Translations under genes and position numbers: made by a program
The notes under the pieces: generated by a model
The model's input: the letters and a program-made list of their open reading frames with translations, nothing else
What the model was told of the DNA's origin: nothing
Databases searched by the model: none
Assembly: GCA_951812725.1 (NCBI GenBank)
Contig: OX638330.1
Span: 2,170,001-2,234,000, forward strand
DNA length: 64,000 nt
Reading direction: 5' to 3'
Source: an uncultured Caldilineaceae bacterium
Lineage (GTDB): Bacteria > Chloroflexota > Anaerolineae > Caldilineales > Caldilineaceae
Shown: positions 8,392 to 17,886 of the stretch, piece after piece
Numbering within the stretch: the first letter of the stretch is position 1
How the letters are laid out: every line of letters starts with the position of its first letter

Positions 8392-9666
8392 ATGGGTGAA
8401 GTCGTAATCGTCAGCGCAGTGCGCACGCCGATAGGCAGGATTCGCGGTGCGCTGGCTTCTGTGCGGCCGGATGATCTGGCGGGGCTGGTCGTCCGCGAAG
8501 CTGTCTCGCGGGCGGAGGTGGAGCCGTCAGAGATCGAGGAGGTGTACCTTGGCTGCGCCAATCAGGCGGGCGAGGATAACCGCAATGTCGCACGCATGGC
8601 CGCGTTGCTGGCAGGGCTGCCGCAGGAGGTGGCGGGCGTAACGGTTAACCGCCTTTGCGCCAGCGGTCTCACTGCCGTGAATCAGGCGGCGCGGGCGATT
8701 CTGTGCGGTGAGGGCGAAGTCTTTGTCGCCGGCGGGGTGGAGAGCATGACGCGTGCGCCCTATTCGATACCCAAGAACCCCACCGGTTTTGGACCGTCAG
8801 GCAACATTACGGGCTATGATACGACCCTTGGCTGGCGCTATCCCAATCCGGCGATGGAGGCACTCTTCCCCCTGGAAGGGATGGGAGAGACGGCTGAAAA
8901 CATCCATGACATGAGTTGTACGGCCAACATAGCAGGCGGCGAAATCAGCCGCGCGGAGCAGGACCGCTTCGCGTTCCAGAGCCAAGAACGGGCTGTCCGC
9001 GCAATTAGTGAGGACCGTTTTCACAGGGAAATTGTGCCCGTAGAAATCCCGCAGAGAAGGGGCGAATCGGTTGTCTTCAGGACTGACGAGCACCCGCGCT
9101 ACTCCAAGACGGATGACGGCTACGAGCTTGCAACCAGCATGGAAGCGCTGGGAAAGTTGAGACCGGCTTTTCGCGAGGGAGGTACGGTGACAGCCGGCAA
9201 TTCCAGCGGGCTGAATGACGGCGCGTGCGCGTTGGTTTTGATGTCGAGGAGCAAGGCCGATGCACTGGGAATCCAACCGTTGGCGCGTTGGGTTGCCTCG
9301 GCCGCGGCCGGCGTCGATCCCCGCGTAATGGGGTTGGGACCGGTTTCTGCCGCGCGCAAGGCAGTGGCGCGGTCGGCGCTATCGATCAACGAGATCGATC
9401 TTGTCGAAATCAATGAGGCCTTCGCCGTGCAGACGCTGGCGGTTGTGCGGGAGCTGACGTTGAGTGAAGCGGTCACCAATGTTAACGGCGGTGCGATTGC
9501 GCTGGGGCATCCTTTGGGTTGTTCCGGCGCCCGCATACTGACGACGCTTATTCATGAGATGCGGAGACGTGCCGAGGCAGGGGAGACCTGCCGGTTCGGC
9601 TTAGCGACTTTATGCGTGGGCGTGGGTCAGGGTGAGGCGACTGTGGTGGAGAGGGTTGAACAGTGA
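8392..9666 (+). CDS. pcaF: Acyl-CoA thiolase, probably 3-oxoadipyl-CoA thiolase
   Basis: A full-length thiolase of 424 residues. The acyl-accepting Cys lies in [12 protein letters not shown], followed by [11 protein letters not shown]. The C-terminal domain has NEAFAVQ, the catalytic His in [11 protein letters not shown] and the second Cys in [10 protein letters not shown]. Thiolases split 3-oxoacyl-CoA into acetyl-CoA and a shortened acyl-CoA. The next gene, overlapping by four bases, is a two-domain CoA-transferase, and an intradiol dioxygenase follows. This set matches the last steps of the beta-ketoadipate pathway (succinyl- plus acetyl-CoA products), hence the pcaF-like call. An acetoacetyl-CoA thiolase role remains possible, because the two families cannot be separated on motifs alone. 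Confidence 0.85.
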   Translation: MGEVVIVSAVRTPIGRIRGALASVRPDDLAGLVVREAVSRAEVEPSEIEEVYLGCANQAGEDNRNVARMAALLAGLPQEVAGVTVNRLCASGLTAVNQAARAILCGEGEVFVAGGVESMTRAPYSIPKNPTGFGPSGNITGYDTTLGWRYPNPAMEALFPLEGMGETAENIHDMSCTANIAGGEISRAEQDRFAFQSQERAVRAISEDRFHREIVPVEIPQRRGESVVFRTDEHPRYSKTDDGYELATSMEALGKLRPAFREGGTVTAGNSSGLNDGACALVLMSRSKADALGIQPLARWVASAAAGVDPRVMGLGPVSAARKAVARSALSINEIDLVEINEAFAVQTLAVVRELTLSEAVTNVNGGAIALGHPLGCSGARILTTLIHEMRRRAEAGETCRFGLATLCVGVGQGEATVVERVEQ

Positions 9667-11012
9667 ATCAGTTACCGCAGATTACGCCGGCCCAGGCTGC
9701 GGCGCTCGTCAAATCTGGTGACACCATGCTCGTGGGCGGGTTCGGCATGACCGGCAACCCTACGCAGATATTGCACGCACTGGCGGAGACGGATGTGTGC
9801 AAGCTGACCTATATCGCCAACAATGTTGGCGAGCCGGGCCTGGGCGGAGGGCGGTTGTTGCGCAATGGGCAGATTAAGAAGGCAGTCGGCTCGTTTTTCA
9901 CCAGCAATCCGGAGGCGGTTGCCGCGGCACAGACTGGTGCGATCGAGTTTGAATTGATGCCGCAGGGGACTATGGTCGAAGCGATCCGCGCGGGCGGCGC
10001 CGGGTTGGGAGGATTCTTTACGCCGACGGCTGCGGGCACGGTTCTGGCCGAAGGGCGGGAGACGAAGTGTATTGACGGGCGCGAGCATGTCTTTCAGCCG
10101 GCACTGCGGGCGAATGTTGCTCTCATCCGGGCGTGGAGCGCGGATACGGCAGGGAACCTTGCCTATCGGATGACGGAGCAGAACTTTAACAGGGCGATGG
10201 CCACTGCTGCTGATTTAGTCATTGCGGAGGTTGAGGAGTGCGTTCCCGCCGGGGAGCTGCCGCCGGATAGCATTCATACGCCTGGCTGCTATGTGGACTA
10301 CCTGGTGCCGGTTGAAACCACGGCGGCCGATCTGGGTTCTTCGGCGTCGATTGCCGATAGTGGCAAGAAAGCGGACGATGCTCGCATGAAGTTAGCGCGC
10401 CGGGCGCTGGCCGAGTTGAAGCCGGGGGACATCGTCAACCTGGGCGTCGGTATTCCGACGCTCGTGGCCGATCTAATTACACCGGAGCACGGCATAATAC
10501 TTCATACTGAGAACGGCATGTTGGGGGTGGGTCCTGCGCCTTTGAGCGGAGGGGCATTGGATTACCCGATCAACGCCAGCAAGATCCCGGTGACAGCGCT
10601 GGCAGGCAGCAGCTATTTCGACAGCGCCGACTCTTTCGCTATGATCCGCGGCGGTCATGTGGACGCGGCGATCATGGGTGGCCTGCAGGTTGACGAGCGG
10701 GCCAATTTGGCCAATTGGGCAGCGCCAGGGAGGCCGCTGCTGGGCGTGGGGGGAGCAATGGACTTGGCTTCTGGGGCCAAACGTTTAATTGTTACCATGA
10801 CCCATGCCAGCCGTGACGGCCAGTCCAAGATTTTGCCGGCATGTACCTTGCCGCTGACCGCGACCGGAGCGGTAGACGTAGTCATCACCGATCTGGCCGT
10901 TTTTCGATTTTATGAGGGGCGCCTGACTCTGACCGAGTTGATGGAGGGCACCTCGCTGGAGGAGGTTCGTGCCAAGACGGCCGCGGCATTTGAGATTGCT
11001 CTTGAGGGCTGA
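9663..11012 (+). CDS. Fused alpha/beta 3-oxoacid CoA-transferase
   Basis: One chain of 449 residues holds both halves of a class I CoA-transferase that are often separate genes (PcaI/PcaJ, ScoA/ScoB). The N-terminal alpha-like half has GGFGMTGNP near residue 25 and ends around 215. The beta-like half begins near 240. It carries GVGIPTLV and the TENGMLGVG motif, whose Glu forms the acyl-glutamyl intermediate. The enzyme moves CoA from succinyl-CoA to a 3-oxo acid such as 3-oxoadipate or acetoacetate, feeding the thiolase encoded upstream. The GTG start at 9663 overlaps the thiolase stop (GTGA), which indicates translational coupling. About 25 residues of linker join the halves. Confidence 0.9.
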   Translation: MNQLPQITPAQAAALVKSGDTMLVGGFGMTGNPTQILHALAETDVCKLTYIANNVGEPGLGGGRLLRNGQIKKAVGSFFTSNPEAVAAAQTGAIEFELMPQGTMVEAIRAGGAGLGGFFTPTAAGTVLAEGRETKCIDGREHVFQPALRANVALIRAWSADTAGNLAYRMTEQNFNRAMATAADLVIAEVEECVPAGELPPDSIHTPGCYVDYLVPVETTAADLGSSASIADSGKKADDARMKLARRALAELKPGDIVNLGVGIPTLVADLITPEHGIILHTENGMLGVGPAPLSGGALDYPINASKIPVTALAGSSYFDSADSFAMIRGGHVDAAIMGGLQVDERANLANWAAPGRPLLGVGGAMDLASGAKRLIVTMTHASRDGQSKILPACTLPLTATGAVDVVITDLAVFRFYEGRLTLTELMEGTSLEEVRAKTAAAFEIALEG

Positions 11013-11073
11013 AGCGATAGGATTGTAGCGATAGGACGCTACTTTGCGGTTTGATAGAAAAAGGGAGGCGAAG

Positions 11074-11832
11074 TTGAAGCAAGCATGTTTCCCGTTTCTG
11101 ATGGCGGCGCTGGTCGCCCTGGTGCTGGCTGCCTGTGAGCCGACAGAGGGAACGGTGAGTCTCGCTGAAGAGGCCGCTCATGAACCGGCCGCGCAGAGCG
11201 TGGTCGCGCCTGGCAAGGCGGAGAAGCCAAGCCAGGCGGAAGATGGCGGCCAGGATTTCCCTATAACAGTGGAGTATTTTACGCCGTCGCAGACCGAGGG
11301 GCCCTTCTATCCGGTCCAGAAGCCGGAAGATGTGGACAACGACCTTTTCGTTTTGGAGGGTGCGGCGGGCAGGCCGTCGGGCGAGATATTGGCGTTTGGC
11401 GGCAGTTTGTACGACAGCACTGGAATGCCGGTGCCTGGGGCCGTGATCGAGATTTGGCAGACCGACGACAACGGGGTCTACCTGCATCCGGGTGACCCTG
11501 ACAGTTCGCAGAGGGACGTAAACTTTCAGTCTTACGGTGAGGCGATTACAGGGGAACACGGAGGCTTCAGCTTCAGGACGATCATGCCGGGCGGATACGA
11601 TTCGCGTCCCAGGCACATCCATGTAAAGGTTGGATTGGATGGACGGCACCTTTTGACCACTCAGTTCTACTTCAGTAACGACGCCGAAGCTTCCCAAGAC
11701 AGAATATTCGCGGGAGCAGGAGAGGAAGTAAGTGCATTGATTATGGCGGTCGAAAAAGGGGTTGACGATGACGGCAATCCAGCGCTGATCGGAAGGCGCG
11801 ATATAATCCTGCGTACTGAACTGTCAGAATAG
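11074..11832 (+). CDS. Lipoprotein intradiol ring-cleavage dioxygenase-like protein
   Basis: The start TTG 11074 follows GGGAGG and gives 252 residues with a lipoprotein signal (ALVALVLAACEP). The exported domain aligns with protocatechuate/catechol intradiol dioxygenases. It has TEGPFYPV, a beta strand GAVIEIWQTDDNGVY and the Fe ligands in PGGYDSRPRHIHVKV. The four ligands expected for non-haem Fe(III), Tyr in NGVY, Tyr in GGY and two His in HIH, are all visible, so it may be active. Cytoplasmic homologues cleave catechols between the hydroxyl groups. Its place after the thiolase and CoA-transferase fits an aromatic funnel, but the membrane-anchored location is unlike PcaGH and the substrate is unknown. 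Confidence 0.8.
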   Translation: MKQACFPFLMAALVALVLAACEPTEGTVSLAEEAAHEPAAQSVVAPGKAEKPSQAEDGGQDFPITVEYFTPSQTEGPFYPVQKPEDVDNDLFVLEGAAGRPSGEILAFGGSLYDSTGMPVPGAVIEIWQTDDNGVYLHPGDPDSSQRDVNFQSYGEAITGEHGGFSFRTIMPGGYDSRPRHIHVKVGLDGRHLLTTQFYFSNDAEASQDRIFAGAGEEVSALIMAVEKGVDDDGNPALIGRRDIILRTELSE

Positions 11833-11859
11833 CGGGACGCAGCCAGGGAGAGGGATGAC

Positions 11860-12240
11860 ATGAGGTTGAGCAGTTTGGGGAATCCCAAATATATCTCGGT
11901 GGAGACGTTTCGCAAGAGCGGGGAGGGCGTCAAGACGCCGGTCTGGACTGTGCAGATGGATGGCAAGCTGCTTGTATGGACGCAGGGGGACAGCTGGAAG
12001 GTCAAACGAGCCCGTAACAATCCGCGTGTGCGTGTGGCCAAGTGTGACATGAGGGGCAACGTAGAGGGACCTTGGGTAGAAGGCGTGGTTTCGTCAATTT
12101 CCGACGAAGAAGACGTGAAGAAGATGATGTCGCGCCAACTCAGGCGGAAATACCCTTTCATGGTTGCATTCGTCTCGCTTGTAGCCTTCGTGCGCAGAGA
12201 GAATAGAGGGCAGGTGGTTGTAGAAATAGAGGACGTATAG
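11860..12240 (+). CDS. Split-barrel FMN/F420-binding protein (PPOX class)
   Basis: A 126-residue split barrel of the pyridoxamine-phosphate-oxidase superfamily. It begins with the strand pair SVETFRKSGEGVKTPVWTV and continues with KLLVWTQGDSWKVKRARNNPRV, the pattern of the F420-dependent PPOX subgroup. Members bind FMN or the deazaflavin F420 and perform redox chemistry on varied small molecules. No F420 biosynthesis gene is in the window, so cofactor choice is inferred from similarity only. It starts 27 bases after the dioxygenase stop and runs in the same direction, so it may be the last gene of that operon. ATG 11860 has GGGAGAGG upstream. Confidence 0.75.
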   Translation: MRLSSLGNPKYISVETFRKSGEGVKTPVWTVQMDGKLLVWTQGDSWKVKRARNNPRVRVAKCDMRGNVEGPWVEGVVSSISDEEDVKKMMSRQLRRKYPFMVAFVSLVAFVRRENRGQVVVEIEDV

Positions 12241-12373
12241 AGCGCAGGCCTCGTTGGCAGGGCGCGGCGCAAATTGCGAATCGCGTTCTGGGGACTGTAC
12301 GGATGATATACATGAAGTGCTCGTTTTGCTTGGTCACGTAAAGAACTAAATTGAATCAGGAGCCCTTAGCCCT

Positions 12374-13897
12374 ATGAAAGCTGTGATGGTCATGTTCGAC
12401 ACTCTTAACCGGCACATGTTGCCTCCTTACGGTTGCGACTGGACTCATGCCCCGAACTTTGCCCGTTTGGCGGAGAGAACGGTTACTTTTGATAACTGCT
12501 ACGTTGGCAGCATGCCATGCATGCCGGCGCGGCGGGAGATGCACACAGGGCGCTACAATTTCCTGCATCGCAGCTGGGGGCCCCTGGAGCCATTCGACGA
12601 TTCGACGCCTGAGATTTTGTCGGAAAACGGTGTCTACACCCATCTGAGCACAGACCACCAGCACTATTTTGAAGACGGCGGGGCTACCTATCACACGCGT
12701 TACGATAGTTGGGATTTTCATCGCGGCCAGGAAGGAGACGCCTGGATAGGACAGCTGGAAGATCCGGTCGTCCCAGAAAATATCAACCGGAAGACAGCGG
12801 CCAGCAATATTCCTCGCCGGGAGGGAGAAAGACGCAGGAATGGAGATACCGGCCGCCAGGACTGGATCAACCGGGCGGTGATGGACTGTGAGGAGAAGCA
12901 GCCGCAGGCCAAGACTTTCTCCGCGGGTCTGGATTTTATCCGACGCAATCACGAGCAGGACAACTGGTTCCTGCAGGTGGAGACGTTTGATCCCCACGAA
13001 CCTTTCTTCACGCAACAGAAGTACAAGGACCTGTACCCGCACGAATATGACGGCAAACTGTTTGACTGGCCGCCGTATCGCAAGGTGGAAGAGACGGAAG
13101 AGGAGGTGCAGCACTTGCGTTACGAATACGCGGCGCTGCTCAGCATGTGCGACGAGTATCTTGGGAAGGTTCTGGACCTGATGGACGGTTTGGACATGTG
13201 GGATGACACGATGCTTATCGTGTGCACGGATCATGGATTTCTGTTGGGAGAGCACGACTGGTGGGCAAAGATTGTTCCCCCTTTCTACAATGAAGTTGCG
13301 CACACGCCGCTCTTTATCTGGGATCCTCGCAGCCGAGTGGCAGGCGCGCGCAGGGCACAGCTAACCCAGATGATAGACCTGCCGGCGACGCTACTGGATT
13401 ATTTCGGGGTTGCGCGACCGCCGGACATGCAGGGATTGCCTCTTGGCAGTGTCATTGCCGACGACGAGCCGACGCGCGATGCGGTGCTGTTTGGCGTACA
13501 CGGCGGACATGTGAATATCACAGATGGACGTTTTGTATACATGCGTGGTCCTGTTGATCCGTCGCACAACCAGCCTTTATACAATTACACGCATATGCCA
13601 AATCATATGCGGGGCCGCTTTGCGGTGCAGGATCTGCAGGATATCCAGTTGGCAGAACCCTTTTCCTTCACGAAGGGGTGCCGGACCATGAAGATCGCAT
13701 CGGGCCAGGTTTTCGATGCTCCGCCCCGCTACACGATGCTATTCGACTTGGAAACGGATCCAGGGCAGGAGAGCCCCATCAATAATGTGGCGGAAGAGGC
13801 CAGACTGTCGGCACGCATGGCAGAGCTGATGCAGGCCAATGATGCGCCGCCTGAGCAGTTCGAAAGGTTGGGATTGGCGGTTGAGGAGGTGGGCTAG
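12374..13897 (+). CDS. Sulfatase (formylglycine-dependent, CMPAR type)
   Basis: A 507-residue alkaline-phosphatase-superfamily sulfatase. The N-terminal metal-binding strand is MVMFDTLNRHMLPPYG. The active-site motif CMPARREMHTGR (near residue 55) supplies the Cys that must be oxidised to formylglycine. Downstream lie ETFDPHEPFF and the DHGFLLGEHDWW metal-binding motif near residue 290. No signal peptide is visible, so it probably acts inside the cell on imported sulfated fragments. A maturation enzyme is not in this window. It resembles polysaccharide-degrading S1 sulfatases. It stands alone on the plus strand and is followed by repeat copy B. Confidence 0.9.
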   Translation: MKAVMVMFDTLNRHMLPPYGCDWTHAPNFARLAERTVTFDNCYVGSMPCMPARREMHTGRYNFLHRSWGPLEPFDDSTPEILSENGVYTHLSTDHQHYFEDGGATYHTRYDSWDFHRGQEGDAWIGQLEDPVVPENINRKTAASNIPRREGERRRNGDTGRQDWINRAVMDCEEKQPQAKTFSAGLDFIRRNHEQDNWFLQVETFDPHEPFFTQQKYKDLYPHEYDGKLFDWPPYRKVEETEEEVQHLRYEYAALLSMCDEYLGKVLDLMDGLDMWDDTMLIVCTDHGFLLGEHDWWAKIVPPFYNEVAHTPLFIWDPRSRVAGARRAQLTQMIDLPATLLDYFGVARPPDMQGLPLGSVIADDEPTRDAVLFGVHGGHVNITDGRFVYMRGPVDPSHNQPLYNYTHMPNHMRGRFAVQDLQDIQLAEPFSFTKGCRTMKIASGQVFDAPPRYTMLFDLETDPGQESPINNVAEEARLSARMAELMQANDAPPEQFERLGLAVEEVG

Positions 13898-13943
13898 CGT
13901 AAGAAGTTCCGCTGCAGGCCTGCAGGCCTTAGCTTCCAATAAC

Positions 13944-14234
13944 GGAAACTCCTAGGCCGTATACAGTGCCAGTCTTGCCCAGGCATTTATCGCTGCCGCC
14001 ACTCAGGCCATCTGATTGCTTATTCGGTTGGCGGCAGCCAGGTTGGCGGAGCGGCACTGCTGGAATGAGTAGACACGGTCGGTGAGCGATAGTTTTGGAG
14101 GATGGTGTTGGGGGAGCAGCCCCGAACAAGGGGGCCCGCTTGCTGCCGACCTCCCATAAGAAAGCAGAGAGTTTAGAGAGTAGCTTTGCTCCCCTCAATC
14201 AGGATCGCAAGATAGTTGTAACTGAGTAGTTTCC
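13944..14234 (+). mobile_element. MITE-like element, copy B (type 1, diverged)
   Basis: A 291-bp relative of copies A and C, with ends GGAAACTCCTAGGC and GGAAACTACTCAG (inverted). The centre is the most diverged of the five. The first hairpin survives as GGGGGAGCAGCCCC, while the second (near 14131-14150) no longer pairs well. No target duplication is clear. It lies between the sulfatase and the orphan nuclease-like gene, which converge on it. Confidence 0.65.
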
Positions 14235-14518
14235 ATTCGCGCAAGAATCTGGACTCGGCGCCGAGATGATCGCGATCTAAAGGCCGCTATGGAAATCTAC
14301 CAGGCCTTACGCGATGCCGATTCAGAGGATGTGAACCAAGAATAAATCCGCTTAGTCTAATCAGAGAGGGGGTCAACGAGTTGTATCGTCATTCATATTG
14401 ATCGACGATTCCGAATGGCATCTCCATTGAGGACATACTCGTGGATATGCCGGCTAAGTCAGACAAAGCGCAGAATTGGCAAGTGAGTAAGAGTTTTTCA
14501 GTTTAATCCTTATTTTTT

Positions 14519-15238
14519 TCAGAGGCCATAGTAGGTACAGCAAGTATTGTAAAATTGACGATATTCACGGCCCGCGCCATTTGCTTCCATATGGTCAATC
14601 AGACTTTCCCACGAAATTATGCCCACATTCATTGCTTCGAGGTGAGGCAAGAAAATTTCGTTGTACCAGGCCAATTTATCTGAATTGTACATAGACACTC
14701 GATCTTTAACTTTGCCTTTTATACTTTCCTTCGTGGCTAGAGACGTGAAGTTTCCTACTCTATTCTTGGGAGAAATTACAAAGAATCCGTAGTTGGTTAG
14801 ATTACTGTAGTTAATTCCAGCTTCTGCAGTGATGTGGGCAAGGCAGGACACATTCCTTGCGGCTTGATCAAAGCCAGGCGCTTTGGTAGTACCGGAAGAT
14901 AGTTTGCTGGCCAGCTTCGCTTCAAACACCATCAATTGCGTAGCATTTTTCCTTGGGCGAACTTCCGACCGTTGGGAGATGTCGAAATGTCCTATAACAC
15001 CGTCAGCATTTGTATGGGATTCAGCAAATGGGTCCCCTCTCCACCGGCGTAGGAACTGTGAGGAAAGTCTACCTTCAGAGAACCAGCGGGCATCCTTTTC
15101 AAAAAAGCCGACAGGATCGGACTGGGCCCTTTGATAGTACCAATCTAACGTGATACGCAACATCCAGCCTTCATTATAGATCTCCGTAGGCAGGACCACT
15201 GAGTGGTCGCTAAGAATGCGAGCGATATTTTCGATCAC
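14519..15238 (-). CDS. Orphan protein with PD-(D/E)XK nuclease-like motif
   Basis: I do not recognise the family of this 239-residue protein. Around residues 80-110 it has the pattern DGVIGHFDIS, about 15 residues, then MVFEAKLASKL. An Asp followed by a hydrophobic strand and ExK is the core of PD-(D/E)XK endonucleases, so a nuclease fold is a reasonable guess. The C-terminal half (FFVISPKNRVG, WYNEIFLPHLEAM) is unfamiliar. The gene and its surroundings are clearly AT-richer than the neighbours, which suggests acquired DNA. The frame stays open for about 18 codons before the GTG start at 15238 (GWTFQGKSRPDLV) without a start codon, so the 5' end may be truncated. No methylase or specificity gene adjoins it. 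Confidence 0.55.
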   Translation of the reverse strand: MIENIARILSDHSVVLPTEIYNEGWMLRITLDWYYQRAQSDPVGFFEKDARWFSEGRLSSQFLRRWRGDPFAESHTNADGVIGHFDISQRSEVRPRKNATQLMVFEAKLASKLSSGTTKAPGFDQAARNVSCLAHITAEAGINYSNLTNYGFFVISPKNRVGNFTSLATKESIKGKVKDRVSMYNSDKLAWYNEIFLPHLEAMNVGIISWESLIDHMEANGAGREYRQFYNTCCTYYGL

Positions 15239-15330
15239 AAGATCTGGCCTTGATTTCCCTTGGAAGGTCCAACCGAAATCACTGAGGCGCTTTTGTTAGT
15301 GTTTTATCAGATTTGCTAAGAGAGGAAGCC

Positions 15331-15693
15331 CTACACGCTGATGAAGCGTTTTTCTCTCAGGCGGGCGGACTTGCCCTGCCGCTCTCGCAGGTAGTAGAGC
15401 TGGGCGCGGCGAACTTTGGTCTTGCGGAGTACTTCGACTTTTTCCACATTCTTGCTGAAGAGCGGGAAAGTGCGCTCAACGCCGACGCCATGGGAGCCGG
15501 TACGACGCACGGTATAGGTCGCGCCTGCGTCCTTGCCGCCGCGTTTTGAGATTACTACACCCTGAAATACCTGAATTCTTTCGTTTCGTCCTTCGGTAAT
15601 GCGCTGGTGAACACGAACGGTATCACCGGGATCGATATCAGCCATGCCTGCCGGCATTTCCGGTTGCAGAGAAGCCATCAAAGCGTTTGTCAT
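15331..15693 (-). CDS. rplS: 50S ribosomal protein L19
   Basis: A complete L19 of 120 residues. The conserved core [34 protein letters not shown] and the basic C-terminal part [20 protein letters not shown] are all present. L19 sits at the 30S-50S interface of the ribosome. In many bacteria rplS lies with rpsP, rimM and trmD. Here those genes are absent and it follows a MetE-like gene about 225 bp away, so the usual operon is broken. The start ATG 15693 is preceded by GAAGG. Confidence 0.97.
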   Translation of the reverse strand: MTNALMASLQPEMPAGMADIDPGDTVRVHQRITEGRNERIQVFQGVVISKRGGKDAGATYTVRRTGSHGVGVERTFPLFSKNVEKVEVLRKTKVRRAQLYYLRERQGKSARLREKRFISV

Positions 15694-15917
15694 TTCACAC
15701 CGCCTTCTTTACTGAACTGTCTTCGCCAGGCACTTTGGTACTGACCATGCCTGAGCCGACGATACTTTCCCTGTCCTAACCCATGTGATACCCGGGACGA
15801 CGCGGGAGAAAGCCTCTATGTTTGGACCCGGAGGAAACCTTCCCTCCTGGACATCTCGTACTCGCACACAGCCACCAAGTCTACCACAAGGGCGGTGGCG
15901 CGCCAAAATTTTGGACA

Positions 15918-16955
15918 CTAGAGTTCAGCGCGAACGGCATGTACGCCTTCCACCATATTGCTCAGCTTTTGTTTCGCGGCCCAGCGGGCAGTCTGGCTGA
16001 GTCCACAGTCGGGTGCGAAGGCCAGACGGTCGGCAGGAGCGAACTCAAGGCAGCGGCGGACTGTGGATGCTACGTGCTGGGAAGATTCGATAAAGTAGCT
16101 CTTCACGTCGATGATTCCGACCGCAACATCCTTCTTTTCGGCGATCAGACCAATCACTTCCAACTCGGCGTACTCCCGGTTTGCCATTTCCACGTGGATC
16201 TCGTTCACGGCCATCTCCAGGAAGGCTGGAAACATGGGCGCGTAGCGCCGGAGACCGACTGGATGGCCTTTGAAGTTACCAAAGCAGAGATGGGTTGAGA
16301 GCCGGCATCTGCCTACGACAGGCTCGACCGTGCGGTTGAAAATGTCGACGAAGCGGTCGGGGTCTTCGCGATAGGCATAGCAACTCATAGACGGTTCATC
16401 GACGGTTAGCTCGCGGCAGCCGGCTGCGACGAGGGCCTCCAGTTCGCGGCGTACAATCGGAAGGAGCGCCTCGGTAACTGCGTAGCGATCAGTGTACTGT
16501 TCGTTAGGAAGCAGCCTGCCGCTGAGCGTGTAAGGTCCGGGCACGCTTGCTTTCAACGTCGGCGCGGCGGCGGAGTCTGGCGCCAGCCTTTGCAGGCGTT
16601 GAAATTCTTCCACTGCGCCGAGCCCATCTGGCGCAGAGAGCTCGCCGATGATGGTGTGTTTGCCGCGCTGATCATGCGCCGGAGGACCCCAACGCCTCGG
16701 CGAGTCCGGTTCCGGCTGGATCCCTTGCAGGAATCCGTAGAATGACAGGTTGAAATCGAGCCTGGTCTGTTCGCCGTCGGTGATCACATCGGTTCCGGCT
16801 TCCAGCTGGTCGTGGACAGCAGCCACCACGGCGTCATCCACCATTTCGGCGATGTCGTCGCTGCCAAACTGGTCCAAGTTGGCACTGGCAAATTCGAGCC
16901 AGGCCGGAAAGGGGTAGCTGCCAATTACGGTTGTTCGTAGAGGTATAGGTTGCAT
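15918..16955 (-). CDS. Cobalamin-independent methionine-synthase-like protein (MetE C-terminal type)
   Basis: A 345-residue protein equal to the catalytic C-terminal barrel of MetE, without the N-terminal half. The N-terminus RTTVIGSYPFP and the motif TDGEQTR are typical of the family. The zinc ligands can be read as His and Cys in STHLCFGN and Cys in APDCGLSQ. Such short forms in archaea and some bacteria transfer methyl groups from donors other than folate, or act on unusual thiols, so methionine synthesis is likely but not certain. It ends a run of minus-strand genes with the SIS-domain protein, the sulfatase and the UxaA-like gene, each separated by 27-81 bp. Confidence 0.8.
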   Translation of the reverse strand: MQPIPLRTTVIGSYPFPAWLEFASANLDQFGSDDIAEMVDDAVVAAVHDQLEAGTDVITDGEQTRLDFNLSFYGFLQGIQPEPDSPRRWGPPAHDQRGKHTIIGELSAPDGLGAVEEFQRLQRLAPDSAAAPTLKASVPGPYTLSGRLLPNEQYTDRYAVTEALLPIVRRELEALVAAGCRELTVDEPSMSCYAYREDPDRFVDIFNRTVEPVVGRCRLSTHLCFGNFKGHPVGLRRYAPMFPAFLEMAVNEIHVEMANREYAELEVIGLIAEKKDVAVGIIDVKSYFIESSQHVASTVRRCLEFAPADRLAFAPDCGLSQTARWAAKQKLSNMVEGVHAVRAEL

Positions 16956-17036
16956 TTTGGAATGTGAATGGTCTTTTTCATCTGCGGACGTTGGTCGTCG
17001 GTCCCAGGTACGCGGCAGGCTGGACTTAGTTGCAAA

Positions 17037-17807
17037 TCAGTCGCCGTATACGCGGCGAACTCTCCGCCTGTAGTCGTCGTACGAGGCGTCAAACTTGGCG
17101 GCGGAGGCGTCACCCGAGAAAACACTGCTGGAAAGTACGAGGGGCGGTTTCCCGCGTTTGGTCAACCCGTCGGCTACGAGGCATTTGACGGCATTTACGA
17201 CCGCGGCCGCGCCGACAGTCGAGCCCGGCCCGACCGGATCTTCGAGGCCTTCGACTGTGACCAGGGCATCGCCGGCGGGCGTTCCGTTGTCGATAGTGAC
17301 ATCGGCGATATCGAGGAGCTTCTTGCCGCTGCTGTGCTTGGGAGCAGACGCGGTACAGTGATCAACCGAGAGGACGGCGATAACGGGCAGGTCCAGGTCT
17401 TTGGCCTCGAGAGCCATTTCGACTATGACTTCATTGACGCCGCTGTTGGAGAAGATCATAAAGCTGTCCGGGGGGCGCAGAACGAAGTTGCGCAGAATCT
17501 GCCGGGCGAATCCCTCCACATGCTCGATGAACATCGCCTGGCGCTGCCCATTGGCGCCAACGACCTGGTTGTGAAAGGTCAGCGAAAGTTCAACGATGGG
17601 ATGGAATCCGGGAAATGAGCCGTGGCGGGGATACATCTCTTCGATAAACATGCGGGAGTGGCCGGTTCCGAACAGGTGAACGAGGCCATCCCCGGCGATC
17701 GTTTCCACGCAGATATTGGCAGCGCGTTGAATGTTATCCTGCTGTGTGGCGACTATTCGCTCCAGGATGGTTTGGGCTGCATTCAGGTAGGACGATGCTG
17801 GATTCAT
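17037..17807 (-). CDS. SIS-domain sugar isomerase-like protein
   Basis: A 256-residue protein with one SIS (sugar isomerase) fold. Signature strands are DGLVHLFGTGHSRMF (near 40-54) and FMIFSNSGVNEVIVEMA (near 115), where the Ser/Thr-rich loops bind phosphosugars. It resembles the YgbK/UPF0309 type of SIS proteins more than GlmS. It probably isomerises or senses a phosphorylated amino sugar. Its position between a sulfatase and a MetE-like gene supports a role in glycan use, and the shared direction and about 80-bp gaps suggest one operon. The C-terminal part contains a repeated small-residue stretch (STVGAAAVVNAVKC) common to this group. Confidence 0.8.
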   Translation of the reverse strand: MNPASSYLNAAQTILERIVATQQDNIQRAANICVETIAGDGLVHLFGTGHSRMFIEEMYPRHGSFPGFHPIVELSLTFHNQVVGANGQRQAMFIEHVEGFARQILRNFVLRPPDSFMIFSNSGVNEVIVEMALEAKDLDLPVIAVLSVDHCTASAPKHSSGKKLLDIADVTIDNGTPAGDALVTVEGLEDPVGPGSTVGAAAVVNAVKCLVADGLTKRGKPPLVLSSSVFSGDASAAKFDASYDDYRRRVRRVYGD

Positions 17808-17886
17808 GCAGGGTTTCAGGCTCCTGTGTTTCGCTCAGGCCAAGACGTGCGCCCTCCACACTTCGCCACGGCGGTTGTCACTCTTC

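Noticed and set aside
10885..11697. Minus-strand frame of 270 codons over the dioxygenase
   Set aside because: Arg/Pro/Ser-rich shadow; the plus-strand gene has a lipobox and all iron ligands.
16956..17036. S-adenosylmethionine or cobalamin riboswitch before the MetE-like gene
   Set aside because: The gap is only about 80 bp, with no recognisable riboswitch core or terminator hairpin.
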